Shown piece after piece: positions 45,697 through 55,306 of a stretch of 64,000 nt of DNA. The notes below the pieces were generated by a model. That model ran no database searches. It was given only the letters and a program-made list of their open reading frames with translations, and was not told where the DNA came from. Where the stretch lies: NCBI RefSeq assembly GCF_002312805.1, contig NZ_NMUA01000001.1:248001-312000 (forward strand). The letters are read 5' to 3'. The position numbers and the translations under genes were made by a program. Source of the stretch: Sphingobium sp. D43FB (lineage in GTDB: Bacteria > Pseudomonadota > Alphaproteobacteria > Sphingomonadales > Sphingomonadaceae). The stretch's first letter is position 1. Each line of letters opens with the position of its first letter.

Positions 45697-47621
45697 TATA
45701 TCTCGACCTGGCTGCCCAGTTCGACCACGCGGTTGGTGGGCAGGCGGAAGAATTCCATCGCGCTTTCCGCGTTGCGCAGCATCCAGGCGAAGATTTTTTC
45801 GCGCCAAAGCGGCATGCCGGGTTTGGACGACGGCAACAGGGTCTGACGGGCCAGGAAGAAGCTGGTGTCCATCATCTTGAACGCCTGACCACAGCCCGAC
45901 ACATTCTTAAGCGCGGCGGGCACATCGGGTTCCTGCATGAAGCCATATTGCAGGACCATACGGAAGAAGCCGCGTCCCAGATCCTCCAGCTTGCAGCGGC
46001 CGTCATCTTCGACCACCGGTACGTCCTTGATCTTGACCGTCAGCAGGATGACTCGCTCGTGCAGCACCTTGTTATGCTTGAGATTGTGGAGCAGCGCATG
46101 GGGCACGCCATCGGGCGTCGAGGTCATGAAGACCGCCGTGCCCGGCACGCGCACCGCGCTGTTGGCGGCCGACGCCACGAACACCGGGATCGGCATCGCG
46201 GCTTCGCGTAACCGATCCTGCACCAGGCGGCGACCGCGCGACCAGGTGGTCAGCAGGGTGAAGATGATGAAGCCGATCAGCAGCGGGAACCAGCCACCAT
46301 CGGGCACCTTGGTCAGGTTGGCCGCGAGATAGGCACCATCGACGATGTAGAACACCGCCAGCACCGGCGCGGCATAATACCATTTCCAGTTCCACAGCCG
46401 GTACAGCACGACGGTCAGCAGGACGTTGTCGATGAACATCGCACCCGTGACCGCGATGCCATAGGCGGCGGTCAGGTTGGACGAGGTCTTGAAGGTCAGC
46501 ACCAGCAGGATGACCATCACCATCAGGCCCCAGTTGATGAGGGGGATGTAGATCTGGCCCGCGGTCGCGGCGCTGGTGTGGGCGATGCGCAGGCGCGGCA
46601 TGAAGCCGAGCTGGATCGCCTGTTGCGTGACCGAGAAAGCGCCGGAAATCACCGCCTGCGACGCGATGATCGCGGCCATGGTGGCGAGTGCGATGAGGGG
46701 CAACTGCGCCCATTGCGGGGCGAGATTGTAGAAGGGACTGTCGAGCGCTGCGGCCCCCTCTCGGAACAGTAACGCGCCCTGCCCCATATAGTTGAGCATC
46801 AGCGCGGGCAGCACGAAGGCGAGCCAGGACACGCGGATCGGATTGCGGCCGAAATGGCCCATATCGGCATAGAGGGCTTCGGCCCCCGTCACCGCCAGCA
46901 CGACCGAACCGAGCGCCAGGAAGGCGGGCAGCGGATCGGTGACGAAGAACATCACCGCCCAATAGGGGTTGAAGGCGTAGAGGATGCCGGGCGTCTTGAT
47001 GATCGAGAGGATGCCCAGCGTCGCGATCGTCACGAAATAGAGCAGCATGATCGGACCGAACAGGGTCGCGACCTTGTTGGTGCCCAGCCCCTGTATCCAG
47101 AACAACCCGACAAGAATCAGGATCACCACTGGCAGGATCGCAGGGGCCAGCACCGGATTATAAACGGCAAGCCCCTCGACCGCGGACAGGACCGAGACGG
47201 CCGGTGTGATCATCGAGTCGCCGTAGAAGAGCGCCGTCGCGAAGACGCCCAACAGGACGATGCCGCGCGACCAGCGCTGCGTCTTCGTCTGGCCGTTGAT
47301 CAGCGCCAGCAGCGCCAGGCTGCCGCCCTCACCCTTATTATCGGCGCGCATGATGATGCTGACATATTTCAGCGTCACCACCAGCATCATCGACCAGAAC
47401 ATCAGGCTGATGACACCCAATATATGGTCGGGGTCGAGCGTCAGTTCATGATGCCCGGCGAAGGTTTCGCGAAAGGCGTAGAGCGGGCTGGTGCCGATGT
47501 CGCCAAAGACGATGCCGATCGCGCCGACCACCAGCTTGACGGTGGCCTTCTGCCGGGCATGGCCGTGGCCGGATTCTTCCTCGCCGGACGTCGGCGCTGT
47601 GTTGGGAAGCAGGTCAGCCAT
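45696..47621 (-). CDS. kup: Low-affinity potassium uptake permease Kup
   Basis: The 641-residue potassium/proton symporter has about 12 transmembrane segments in the first 440 residues, beginning [20 protein letters not shown], the Kup signature. A C-terminal cytoplasmic domain (about 480-640) follows. I start at ATG 47621; an ATG five codons upstream is possible, and neither has a clear Shine-Dalgarno. It is a monocistronic gene, convergent with hsp20. Confidence 0.96.
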   Translation of the reverse strand: MADLLPNTAPTSGEEESGHGHARQKATVKLVVGAIGIVFGDIGTSPLYAFRETFAGHHELTLDPDHILGVISLMFWSMMLVVTLKYVSIIMRADNKGEGGSLALLALINGQTKTQRWSRGIVLLGVFATALFYGDSMITPAVSVLSAVEGLAVYNPVLAPAILPVVILILVGLFWIQGLGTNKVATLFGPIMLLYFVTIATLGILSIIKTPGILYAFNPYWAVMFFVTDPLPAFLALGSVVLAVTGAEALYADMGHFGRNPIRVSWLAFVLPALMLNYMGQGALLFREGAAALDSPFYNLAPQWAQLPLIALATMAAIIASQAVISGAFSVTQQAIQLGFMPRLRIAHTSAATAGQIYIPLINWGLMVMVILLVLTFKTSSNLTAAYGIAVTGAMFIDNVLLTVVLYRLWNWKWYYAAPVLAVFYIVDGAYLAANLTKVPDGGWFPLLIGFIIFTLLTTWSRGRRLVQDRLREAAMPIPVFVASAANSAVRVPGTAVFMTSTPDGVPHALLHNLKHNKVLHERVILLTVKIKDVPVVEDDGRCKLEDLGRGFFRMVLQYGFMQEPDVPAALKNVSGCGQAFKMMDTSFFLARQTLLPSSKPGMPLWREKIFAWMLRNAESAMEFFRLPTNRVVELGSQVEI

Positions 47622-47748
47622 GCAGGAAAAACGCAATGGTCATACTGTGTCGACATCCGAAGAGAAGCGATGACGGACGATGCTGTCACCCCACAAACCG
47701 CCGCGCCCTACCATGCCCTCCGGAGGCGTGCAATGCGACGCTGCGTGC

Positions 47749-48390
47749 CTAAGGTGCGGCCGTTCCATCCTGAGCCAGAAGGGCGTCGATACGCGCGATA
47801 TTGGCTTGAAGTTCCGTCTTCATCCGGCTGTCTTCCGGCGCGCTCTCCGCCAGCGGAGCCCAGATGCCACGGGCAGCCTGCAACTGGTTGTTGCGTGCCA
47901 GCGCCAGGCCATAGAAATAGCGCGGCGCAAGACCTTCGGCATCGAGCGCCATGGCCCGCCGGAACGCGAAATCCGCGCCCGGCGACAATATGCCATCGGC
48001 ATGGGCTACCAGCGCATTGCCAAAGCCGAGCCAGAGCGTGGCGTCGTCGGGCCGCGCGCGCAAGCCGGACAGCAGGATGTTGGCGGCATCCTTCGTCTTG
48101 CCCTGACGGCCCAGGCCATCGGACAGAATCAGCCATTGCCCGGTCGGGCCGAAACGTTCGCCGAGGCTGCGCCGTTCTTCCGCCAGCTTCTCGTCGAACT
48201 GGCCCTCGACCGGCTTGGTCGACCGCGGCGCACCGGCCAAGCCGGGATTGCCCTGCCAGGCATAGCCCGCCAGTCCCAACAGCAGCGCGGCTGCGCTGAT
48301 CTCCCGCGCGGACCGGGGGATGCGGCCAAGCAGCAGCATGGCGAGGAACGCCAGCGCGGCGAGGCCGAAGGCGAGGAACCAGCCGGTCAT
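47749..48390 (-). CDS. ccmI: Cytochrome c maturation protein CcmI (short form)
   Basis: The 213-residue protein has two N-terminal transmembrane segments (about 3-20 and 32-46) and a periplasmic TPR-like region (about 75-205, GFGNALVAHADG, FRRAMALDAEGLAPRYFYGLALARNN). CcmI presents apocytochrome c to the heme lyase. It is clearly shorter than the roughly 400 residues of many CcmI/CycH proteins, so the C-terminal TPR domain is largely missing. It overlaps ccmH by 4 bases and is the last gene of the cluster. Confidence 0.85.
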   Translation of the reverse strand: MTGWFLAFGLAALAFLAMLLLGRIPRSAREISAAALLLGLAGYAWQGNPGLAGAPRSTKPVEGQFDEKLAEERRSLGERFGPTGQWLILSDGLGRQGKTKDAANILLSGLRARPDDATLWLGFGNALVAHADGILSPGADFAFRRAMALDAEGLAPRYFYGLALARNNQLQAARGIWAPLAESAPEDSRMKTELQANIARIDALLAQDGTAAP

Positions 48391-48797
48391 GACCGCACCT
48401 TTCGCTTGATCCGGCCGCGCAGAAGCAGCAGGCCAAGGCCAAGCAGCAGCAAGGGCGCGCCCCAGAGCGGCCAGAGGATGGGGGCGGCGGTAGGTTCGTA
48501 GCTGACCCAGTCGCCATAGCGGGCGATCAGCCAGGTGCGGATCGCTTCGGGCTGCTCGCCCGCCATGATCCGTTCACGGATTTGCGAGCGCATGTCCCCC
48601 GCCATGCTGGCATTGCTGTCGGCGATCGACTGGCTCTGGCAGGTAAGGCAGCGGATGGTTTCCATCAGCGCCTTGGCCTTGCGCTCCTGTGCGGGGTCGG
48701 CGAGTTGGCGATCGGCCCAAGGCGCGGGCGGCAGCGCGGTCTGGGCAGCGAGCGGCGTCGCGATCAGCGCGAGGAGGAAAGCCATGATCAGTCTCAT
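48387..48797 (-). CDS. ccmH: Cytochrome c maturation protein CcmH/CycL
   Basis: The 136-residue thiol oxidoreductase reduces apocytochrome CxxCH cysteines in the periplasm. It has a signal/anchor at the N-terminus, the redox motif C50-x2-C53 in IRCLTCQSQSIADSNA, and a C-terminal transmembrane segment (about 105-125). It overlaps ccmG and ccmI by ATGA junctions. Confidence 0.95.
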   Translation of the reverse strand: MRLIMAFLLALIATPLAAQTALPPAPWADRQLADPAQERKAKALMETIRCLTCQSQSIADSNASMAGDMRSQIRERIMAGEQPEAIRTWLIARYGDWVSYEPTAAPILWPLWGAPLLLLGLGLLLLRGRIKRKVRS

Positions 48798-49321
48798 TGC
48801 GCGGCCCTCAGCTTTTCGAGGATCATCGGCACATCATCGGCGCGGATGTCGCCGATATGCTGGTAGGCAATGCGCCCCTTGCCATCGATGACGAAGGTTT
48901 CAGGCACCCCGGACGAGCCTAGCGCGATCTGGACGGCGCTGCGGGCGTCGAGGCCGATGCGGGCGTAGGGATTGCCATAGCGGGCGAGGAAGGCATCGAC
49001 ATCGGGCCGGGCGTCGCGGATGGCGATCGCGTCGATCGGGACGCCTGCCGCCTTGAGCGTTTCGAGTTGCGGGGCTTCGGCGGCACAGGGAACGCACCAG
49101 CTGGCAAAGATGTTGAGCAGGCGGGGCTGGCCGGTGGCCATCTGTGCGCTGGCGAGCGGCGGGCGGTCGCTGGCGGCGGCAGGCAGCGTGAAAGCCGGGA
49201 GCGGCTGGCCGATCAGGCGGGAGTGGATGACGCGGTCATCGGGCTGGAACAGACCGCTGGCGAACAGGGCGATGAAGCCGAGGAACAGCCCAAGCGGCAG
49301 CCAGATCAAAAGCTTTCTCAT
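48794..49321 (-). CDS. ccmG: Thiol:disulfide interchange protein CcmG (DsbE)
   Basis: The 175-residue membrane-anchored thioredoxin-like protein has an N-terminal transmembrane segment (4-24) and the active site WCVPC (C76, C79). It supplies reductant to CcmH and apocytochrome in the periplasm. The start at 49321 overlaps the ccmF stop by four bases; the longer frame to 49516 is out-of-frame ccmF. Confidence 0.95.
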   Translation of the reverse strand: MRKLLIWLPLGLFLGFIALFASGLFQPDDRVIHSRLIGQPLPAFTLPAAASDRPPLASAQMATGQPRLLNIFASWCVPCAAEAPQLETLKAAGVPIDAIAIRDARPDVDAFLARYGNPYARIGLDARSAVQIALGSSGVPETFVIDGKGRIAYQHIGDIRADDVPMILEKLRAAQ

Positions 49322-51246
49322 GCGGTTGCCGCCCTGGCGCGCCACTTCATCAGCCAGCCGCGCCGTTCGCGACCGAGTAGGGCCAGGAAGCCGCCCAGCG
49401 CGATCAGGATGCCGCCCAACCAGATGAGAGTGACGAAGGGCTTCCACCAGATGCGCAGTTGCCAGCGGCCGCCTTCGACCTCTTCGCCTAGCACGACGTA
49501 CAGCTGGCCGTTCCAACGGGTCAGCAAAGCGGCCTCGCTGGTCGTGGTCGGGGGCGAGGCGAAGAAGCGGGACTGGGGGTGGATCATCACCGGGCGGCCA
49601 CCGCGACGGACTTCCATGTCGGCCTGGAGCGCGGTCCAGTTATCACCCGCTATGGGTTGGATCTGTACGAAACGAAGCTGCCAGCCTGCGGTCTGGATCA
49701 TGTCGCCGGGGCGGGCGGCGACCAGCTTCTCGACCGTGAAGGCGGAGTCGCTGGCCATGCCGCCTAAGCTGACCGCGCAGCCGAGATGCGCGATGACCAT
49801 GCCATAGGTGAAGAGCGGGGTGCGGCGCAGATTGCGTTTCCACAAGGGCGCAAGGCTGGCGACGCCGACCGCTCCGGCGATAACGAGGCCAAGGAAAGGC
49901 AGGATACCGATGCGGCCCCAGGCCAAAACGGACAGCCAAGCGGACAAGGATAGCGCTATGAGAAAGGGGATTACCAAACGTTTGGTCACCACCCGCCCAT
50001 CGTCCCTGCGCCAGCGCACCAGTGGGCCGACGGCCATGGCGATCATCAACGCGAGCGCGATCGGCCCGGCGATCCGGTCGAAATAGGGCGCGCCGACCGA
50101 CACCTTGTGGCCGAAGGCTTCGGTCATCAGCGGATAGAGGGTGCCGATCAGGACCAGGCCCAATATGACCGTCAGCAGCAAGTTATTGATAACCAACATA
50201 GTTTCGCGACTAACCAGCTCGAACGGCGCGCCTTCGCGTACAGCACCGATGCGCCAGCCGAACAAAGCAAGCGCGCCGCCGATATAGAGGGCGAGCAGGC
50301 CGAGGATGAAACTGCCGCGTTCCGGGTCTACCGCAAAGGCATGGACGCTGGTGAGGATGCCCGAACGCACAAGGAAGGTGCCGACCATCGACATCGAGAA
50401 GGCAACGACCGCCAGCATGACCGTCCAGGCGCGCAGGGCGTCGCGGGTCGCCAGCACGGTAACGCTGTGAAGCAAGGCGGTCGCGGCGAGCCAGGGCATG
50501 AGCGATGCGTTTTCGACCGGATCCCAGAACCACCAGCCGCCCCAGCCCAATTCATAATAGGCCCAGTAGCTGCCCGCGGTGATGCCGAGCGTCAGCATCA
50601 CCCAGGCGGCCAGCACCCACGGGCGCATCGCACGCGCAAAGGCGGCATCGACCTGCCGTGTCAGCAGCGCGCCGATCGCGAAGGAGAAGGCGACCGAGAG
50701 GCCGACATAGCCGATATAAAGCGTGGGCGGATGGAAGGCGAGACCGGGGTCTTGCAGCAGCGGGTTCAGCCCCTGCCCGTCCGCTGGGGCCGGGGCGAGG
50801 CGGGCGAAGGGGTTGGAGGAGAAGAGCAGGAAGGCGTAGAAGCCGAGAGAAATCGCGGCTTGGCCGCCCAGCGTCGCCATATGGGTGTCGCGGCGCAGCG
50901 CGCGCTCGAACAGAGCGACGGCGGCACCGGCGACGCCCATGACCGTGACCCAGAGCAGCATCGAGCCTTCATGATTGCCCCATGTGCCCGCGAATTTATA
51001 GAGCCAGGGCTTGGCCGAATGGCTGTTGGTCGCGACGAGCAGCACCGACATGTCCGAGCGCAGGAACAGCGTGACGAGCGCGATGAAGGCGATGGCGGTC
51101 AGCACGCCCTGCGCCACGGCGGCGGGACGCACGGCGGCGAGCAGGTCGGGCTTGTTGCCCTTGAGGCCCGTGAAGGCGAGGACAAGTTGCAGCAGCGCCA
51201 GCGCAGCGGCGAGCCAGAGCGCGGCGAGGCCGATTTCAGCGATCAT
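49318..51246 (-). CDS. ccmF: Heme lyase subunit CcmF
   Basis: This 642-residue polytopic inner-membrane protein, with about 14-15 segments, attaches heme to apocytochrome c. The WWD domain reads GGWWFWDPVENASLMPW near residue 230, and conserved flanking histidines are present. A large periplasmic loop lies near the C-terminus (about 500-610). It is separated from ccmE by a palindromic repeat and from ccmG by a 4-base overlap. Confidence 0.96.
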   Translation of the reverse strand: MIAEIGLAALWLAAALALLQLVLAFTGLKGNKPDLLAAVRPAAVAQGVLTAIAFIALVTLFLRSDMSVLLVATNSHSAKPWLYKFAGTWGNHEGSMLLWVTVMGVAGAAVALFERALRRDTHMATLGGQAAISLGFYAFLLFSSNPFARLAPAPADGQGLNPLLQDPGLAFHPPTLYIGYVGLSVAFSFAIGALLTRQVDAAFARAMRPWVLAAWVMLTLGITAGSYWAYYELGWGGWWFWDPVENASLMPWLAATALLHSVTVLATRDALRAWTVMLAVVAFSMSMVGTFLVRSGILTSVHAFAVDPERGSFILGLLALYIGGALALFGWRIGAVREGAPFELVSRETMLVINNLLLTVILGLVLIGTLYPLMTEAFGHKVSVGAPYFDRIAGPIALALMIAMAVGPLVRWRRDDGRVVTKRLVIPFLIALSLSAWLSVLAWGRIGILPFLGLVIAGAVGVASLAPLWKRNLRRTPLFTYGMVIAHLGCAVSLGGMASDSAFTVEKLVAARPGDMIQTAGWQLRFVQIQPIAGDNWTALQADMEVRRGGRPVMIHPQSRFFASPPTTTSEAALLTRWNGQLYVVLGEEVEGGRWQLRIWWKPFVTLIWLGGILIALGGFLALLGRERRGWLMKWRARAATA

Positions 51247-51271
51247 GGGGCCTTATCCACGCAAAAATGAT

Positions 51272-51387
51272 CCTCCCCCGGTGGGGGAGGTGGCTGGCCG
51301 CAGGCCAGACGGAGGGGTGTCCCGCTATCGAGAGGGTGACACCCCTCCGTCAACGCTTCGCGTTGCCACCTCCCCTGCAAGGGGAGG
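51272..51387. repeat. Compound palindromic repeat between ccmE and ccmF
   Basis: 116 bp of nested inverted repeats: CCTCCCCC/GGGGGAGG, TGGCC/GGCCA, the long pair GACGGAGGGGTGTC/GACACCCCTCCGTC, AACG/CGTT and GGTGGC/GCCACC. It is a well-known type of extragenic palindrome in alphaproteobacteria. It lies inside an otherwise overlapping gene cluster and could fold into a stable RNA structure between ccmE and ccmF. Confidence 0.85.
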
Positions 51388-51406
51388 GTGTAAATATCGC
51401 GCAGCC

Positions 51407-51853
51407 TCACTGGTCCACCTCGATCTCGCGGGTGGTTTCGTTGTAGCTCATGCCTTCCAGCTCGCGCGGCATGTAGCGTTCGTCATGTTTGGCGAGCAGG
51501 TTGGTGGCGACGAAGGTGCCTTTGGTATCGAACGATCCTTCGGCGACGACGCCGCTGCCTTCCTTGAACAGGTCGGGCGCGATGCCGCTGAAGGTGGCGG
51601 GGACGGTGGCTTTGCCATCGGTGACGTCGAAAGTGATGGTGACGCCATCGGGCGCGCGCTTGAGGCTGCCCTTGACCACCATGCCGCCCAGACGGATCGG
51701 CTTGCCGGGTTCGACGCCCTTGGTCTTCACATCGCCCGGCGCGTAGAAATAAGCGGCTTCATCCTTGAGCGCGGAGGCCGCGAGCAGCCCTGCGCCGATA
51801 AGCGCCACCAATGCAGCGAGCGCGAGGATCAGCCGTTGATGCTTGGCCTTCAT
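51407..51853 (-). CDS. ccmE: Cytochrome c maturation heme chaperone CcmE
   Basis: The 148-residue periplasmic protein has an N-terminal transmembrane anchor (about 8-28) and an OB fold. Heme is bound covalently at H123 in the H-x3-Y motif HDERY (Y127). It ferries heme from CcmC to CcmF. I start at 51853, overlapping ccmD by four bases; the frame extends upstream but not as CcmE. Confidence 0.96.
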   Translation of the reverse strand: MKAKHQRLILALAALVALIGAGLLAASALKDEAAYFYAPGDVKTKGVEPGKPIRLGGMVVKGSLKRAPDGVTITFDVTDGKATVPATFSGIAPDLFKEGSGVVAEGSFDTKGTFVATNLLAKHDERYMPRELEGMSYNETTREIEVDQ

Positions 51854-51981
51854 GCGCGGTCCGCCAGTTGCTCGGCCTGGGCCTCGGCACGGCGCATCGT
51901 GCGCCAGCTGAGCCAGCTGACCGCCGCCGTACCCAGCAGCGTGACCGCATAGGCGGCGATGACGAAGGTCCATTGCTGCAT
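51850..51981 (-). CDS. ccmD: Cytochrome c maturation protein CcmD
   Basis: This 43-residue single-pass protein, MQQWTFVIAAYAVTLLG..., has one transmembrane segment (about 6-24) and a charged cytoplasmic tail. CcmD helps release holo-CcmE from the CcmABC complex. It lies 5 bases after ccmC and overlaps ccmE, in the conserved order. Confidence 0.9.
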   Translation of the reverse strand: MQQWTFVIAAYAVTLLGTAAVSWLSWRTMRRAEAQAEQLADRA

Positions 51982-51986
51982 CGGGG

Positions 51987-52715
51987 TCACCCTCTCGCGA
52001 GACGCTGCATGCGCGCCTCGACCTTGTTCTGCGCCAGGATCGCGCGCATCCGCATCAGGACGATCGCGCCGAACCAAAGCGTAAAGCCGAGCAACGTCAG
52101 GCCCAGCGGCCACAGGATCGCCATGTCGATGCTGGACCCGCGCATCGTGATGGACGGCCCCTGATGCAGGCTGTTCCACCAGACGACCGAGCGGTTGATG
52201 ATCGGAATATTGACCGCGCCGACAAGGCCGAAAATGGCGGTGACATTGCTGACGCCGCCCTGCCCGGCCCCCTGTCGCGCGCTGGCATTGGCGAGCGCGA
52301 TATAGCCGAGATAGAGGAAGAGCAGGACCAGCATGGAGGTCATCCGCCCGTCCCATTCCCACCAGGTTCCCCAGGTCGGGCGACCCCAGATCGATCCCGT
52401 GGCCAGGCATATAGCAGTGAACAGCGCGCCGGGCGCGGCGATCGCGCGGCCTGCCACGGCGGCGAGCGGATGCCGCCATACCAATTGCATCAGCGCGGCG
52501 ATGGCGATGCCCGTCCAGCCACCCATGCCGAGCCAGGCGGCGGGCACATGGATATAAAGGATGCGCACCGTCTGCCCCTGCAAATAGTCGGCGGGCGTCA
52601 GCCACAGGCCGCAGGCGCAGCCCGCCAGCAACAGGGCAAGCCCCGGCCAGAACAGCCAGCCCGTCAACGGGCGCGCGATCTTGAGGAAGCGGGCGGGATT
52701 GGCGAAACGATGCAT
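51987..52715 (-). CDS. ccmC: Heme handling protein CcmC
   Basis: This 242-residue inner-membrane protein has six transmembrane segments and the tryptophan-rich WWD motif GTWWEWDGRMTSM with flanking histidines (HVPAAW and the second near SLHQG). It presents heme to CcmE. I start at ATG 52715 (MHRFANPARFL); 41 further codons upstream are open but unlike the family. It is the first ccm gene here; ccmA and ccmB are not adjacent. Confidence 0.95.
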   Translation of the reverse strand: MHRFANPARFLKIARPLTGWLFWPGLALLLAGCACGLWLTPADYLQGQTVRILYIHVPAAWLGMGGWTGIAIAALMQLVWRHPLAAVAGRAIAAPGALFTAICLATGSIWGRPTWGTWWEWDGRMTSMLVLLFLYLGYIALANASARQGAGQGGVSNVTAIFGLVGAVNIPIINRSVVWWNSLHQGPSITMRGSSIDMAILWPLGLTLLGFTLWFGAIVLMRMRAILAQNKVEARMQRLARG

Positions 52716-52929
52716 CAGGGCTGCGTCTGTAGCGGGGCGCGCGGGGCAATGCCAGTGGGGCGTTTTGCGGATAGCGGGCCAGCTGAAACGCTGCGTTGCG
52801 ACACGCCTCGACGCTTTTTTATGACAGGAGGGCGACAAAGCGGCTTCGAGTGACTATATGCGCGCTCAACGACGACCCTTGGATATTCCTTATGGGTTGT
52901 CAGGAACGGCTATGGAACCGCTCGCACCC

Positions 52930-54390
52930 ATGATGACTACGAACCCCTTCGACGACGACAAGTTGCGCGAGGAATGCGGCATTTTCGGCGTTTCGGGCGC
53001 TGATACGGCGTCCGCTATCGTCGCGCTTGGCCTCCACGCGCTACAACATCGGGGGCAGGAAGCCGCCGGTATCACCAGCTGGGACGGGCATGATTTCCAT
53101 ACCCACCGGGCCATGGGCCATGTGGCGGGGAATTTCGACCGGGACGAGGTGATTCGCGGATTGCCGGGCGACGCGGCCTGCGGCCATGTGCGCTATTCGA
53201 CCACGGGCGAGACGTCGCTGCGCAATGTGCAGCCGCTCTATGCCGAGTTGAATTCGGGCGGATTCGCGATCGCCCATAATGGCAATATCTCCAACGCGAT
53301 GAAGGTGCGGCGCGAACTGATTCGGCGCGGGTCAATCTTTCAGTCGACGTCGGATACCGAGGTCATCATCCATCTGGTGGCGACGTCCAGCTATCGCACG
53401 CTGCTCGACAAGTTCATCGATGCGCTGAAGCAGGTCGAGGGTGCCTATTCGCTGATCGTCATGACGCCCGAAGGCATGATCGCGTGTCGCGATCCGCTGG
53501 GCATCCGGCCGTTGGTGATGGGGAAGCTCGGCGATACGACGATCTTCGCGTCCGAGACGGTCGCGCTCGACGTGGTGGGTGCCGAATATCTGCGCACGAT
53601 CGAGCCGGGTGAACTGGTGATCGTTACCAACGAAGGCGAGATTCGGTCGCATCGGCCGTTCGGCCCCGTCCATCCGCGCCCCTGTATCTTCGAGCATGTC
53701 TATTTCAGCCGCCCCGATTCGATCGTCGACGGGTCGAGCGTCTATTCGGTCCGCAAGGCGATCGGCGCGCAGCTGGCGATCGAAAATCCGGTCGAGGCCG
53801 ATTATGTGATTCCGGTGCCCGACAGCGGCGTGCCCGCCGCGATCGGCTATGCCCAGCAATCGGGCATTCCGTTTGAACTCGGCATCATCCGCTCGCATTA
53901 TATCGGGCGGACCTTCATCCAGCCGGGCGACAAGGTGCGCCATCTCGGCGTGAAATTGAAGCATAATGCCAACCGCGCGCTGATCAAAGGCAAGCGGATC
54001 GTGCTGATCGACGATTCGATCGTGCGGGGGACGACCAGCTTGAAGATCGTGCAGATGATGCGCGAGGCGGGCGCGGCAGAGGTGCATATGCGGATCGCAT
54101 CGCCGCCGACCAAGCATAGCTGCTTCTATGGCGTCGATACGCCCGAACGCACCAAGCTGCTGGCGCACAAGCTGGACGTGGGCGGCATGCAGGATTTCAT
54201 CCATGCCGACAGCCTATCCTTCATCTCGATCGACGGCCTGTACAAGGCACTGGGCGAAGCGAAGCGAGCCGACACGCGGCCGCAATATTGCGACGCCTGT
54301 TTCACCGGCGACTATCCCACCGCGCTGACCGATCAGGATGATGTGGTGGTGACCAATCAGTTGGAATTGCTGGCTGAGCGGGTGGCCTGA
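52930..54390 (+). CDS. purF: Amidophosphoribosyltransferase
   Basis: The 486-residue enzyme makes 5-phosphoribosylamine from PRPP and glutamine, the first committed purine step. The N-terminal Ntn-type glutaminase domain (about 16-250) has its catalytic cysteine exposed after propeptide cleavage at E-E-C16-GIFG. The PRTase domain carries VLIDDSIVRGTTS near residue 360 (PRPP motif). Several ATGs precede the Cys (52858, 52912, 52930, 52933); I take 52930 as the shortest-propeptide choice. It is divergent from ccmC. Confidence 0.95.
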   Translation: MMTTNPFDDDKLREECGIFGVSGADTASAIVALGLHALQHRGQEAAGITSWDGHDFHTHRAMGHVAGNFDRDEVIRGLPGDAACGHVRYSTTGETSLRNVQPLYAELNSGGFAIAHNGNISNAMKVRRELIRRGSIFQSTSDTEVIIHLVATSSYRTLLDKFIDALKQVEGAYSLIVMTPEGMIACRDPLGIRPLVMGKLGDTTIFASETVALDVVGAEYLRTIEPGELVIVTNEGEIRSHRPFGPVHPRPCIFEHVYFSRPDSIVDGSSVYSVRKAIGAQLAIENPVEADYVIPVPDSGVPAAIGYAQQSGIPFELGIIRSHYIGRTFIQPGDKVRHLGVKLKHNANRALIKGKRIVLIDDSIVRGTTSLKIVQMMREAGAAEVHMRIASPPTKHSCFYGVDTPERTKLLAHKLDVGGMQDFIHADSLSFISIDGLYKALGEAKRADTRPQYCDACFTGDYPTALTDQDDVVVTNQLELLAERVA

Positions 54391-54427
54391 CGGGCTTTCC
54401 TTGCGCTTTTCTCCGAACCTAAAAGAT

Positions 54428-54502
54428 CCGTTCGGGCTGAGCCTTTCGAAGCCCCTTCCTTGTGCAGGAAGTGAGGCCCTTCGACAGGCTCAGGGCGAAC
54501 GG
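54428..54502. repeat. REP-like palindromic element after purF
   Basis: CCGTTCGGGCTGAGC at the left and CTCAGGGCGAACGG at the right are imperfect inverted arms with a central CTTCCT/AGGAAG stem. It shares the CCGTTCG/CGAACGG ends with 26523-26619 and the core of 34149-34357. Confidence 0.75.
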
Positions 54503-54534
54503 AACATAAATCAGTTTGAAAATGACGAGATGCT

Positions 54535-55260
54535 ATGACTGACACTTCCTCTCGCTCCGGCCCCCTTTCCGGTAAATTGGCGCTCGTCACCGGGGCCAGT
54601 CGTGGCATCGGCGCAGCGACGGCCGAGGCGCTGGGCCGGGCGGGCGCGCATGTCGTGCTGACCGCGCGGACGACCGGCGGGCTGGAAGAGGTGGAGGAGC
54701 GCATCCACGCCGCAGGCGGCAGCGCGACGATCGCGCCGCTCGACCTAATCGATGGCGAGAGTATCGGGCGGTTGGCGCAGGCGATCGGCGGGCGCTGGGA
54801 TGCGCTCGACATATTGGTGTTGAATGCCGCGACGCTGGGCGCGCTGGCGGCGGTGCCGGCGATCGACGCCAAGGAATTTGCGCGACTGTTGACGCTCAAT
54901 ATCGCTGCCCCCCAGGCGCTGATCGCGGCGTTCGACGGGATGCTGCGGGCAAGCAAGGATGCGCGGGTGGTGGTGGTGACGTCGTCGGTCGTTAGTCCGC
55001 GCGCTTATTGGGGCGCTTATGGCGCGTCAAAGGCGGCGCTGGAAACGCTGGTTGGCGCCTATGGCGAGGAGATGAAGAATATCTCGGCCATCCGCACCCA
55101 TATCGTCGATCCCGGCGCGACCCGCACGGCGATGCGGGCGCGGGCTTTTCCAGGGGAAGATCCCGCAACGCTCAAGGGGCCGGAGGTCGTGGCCGATGCG
55201 ATCGTCGGGCTGGTCGCGGCGGATACGCCGACCGGGCATCGGATGCGGGTCGAAGGCTGA
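54535..55260 (+). CDS. Short-chain dehydrogenase/reductase
   Basis: The 241-residue Rossmann-fold NAD(P)-dependent oxidoreductase has the cofactor motif TGASRGIGAATAEA near residue 22 and the catalytic YGASKAAL (Y-x3-K), with NAAT in between. Substrate unknown; YciK-type SDRs look similar. The neighbours purF and cfa give no pathway clue. The ATG at 54535 follows the REP-like element. Confidence 0.9.
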   Translation: MTDTSSRSGPLSGKLALVTGASRGIGAATAEALGRAGAHVVLTARTTGGLEEVEERIHAAGGSATIAPLDLIDGESIGRLAQAIGGRWDALDILVLNAATLGALAAVPAIDAKEFARLLTLNIAAPQALIAAFDGMLRASKDARVVVVTSSVVSPRAYWGAYGASKAALETLVGAYGEEMKNISAIRTHIVDPGATRTAMRARAFPGEDPATLKGPEVVADAIVGLVAADTPTGHRMRVEG

Positions 55261-55306
55261 GACCTGCGCGGGCGTTTCTCGACTGCGCTCGAAACGAACG
55301 GCGGTT

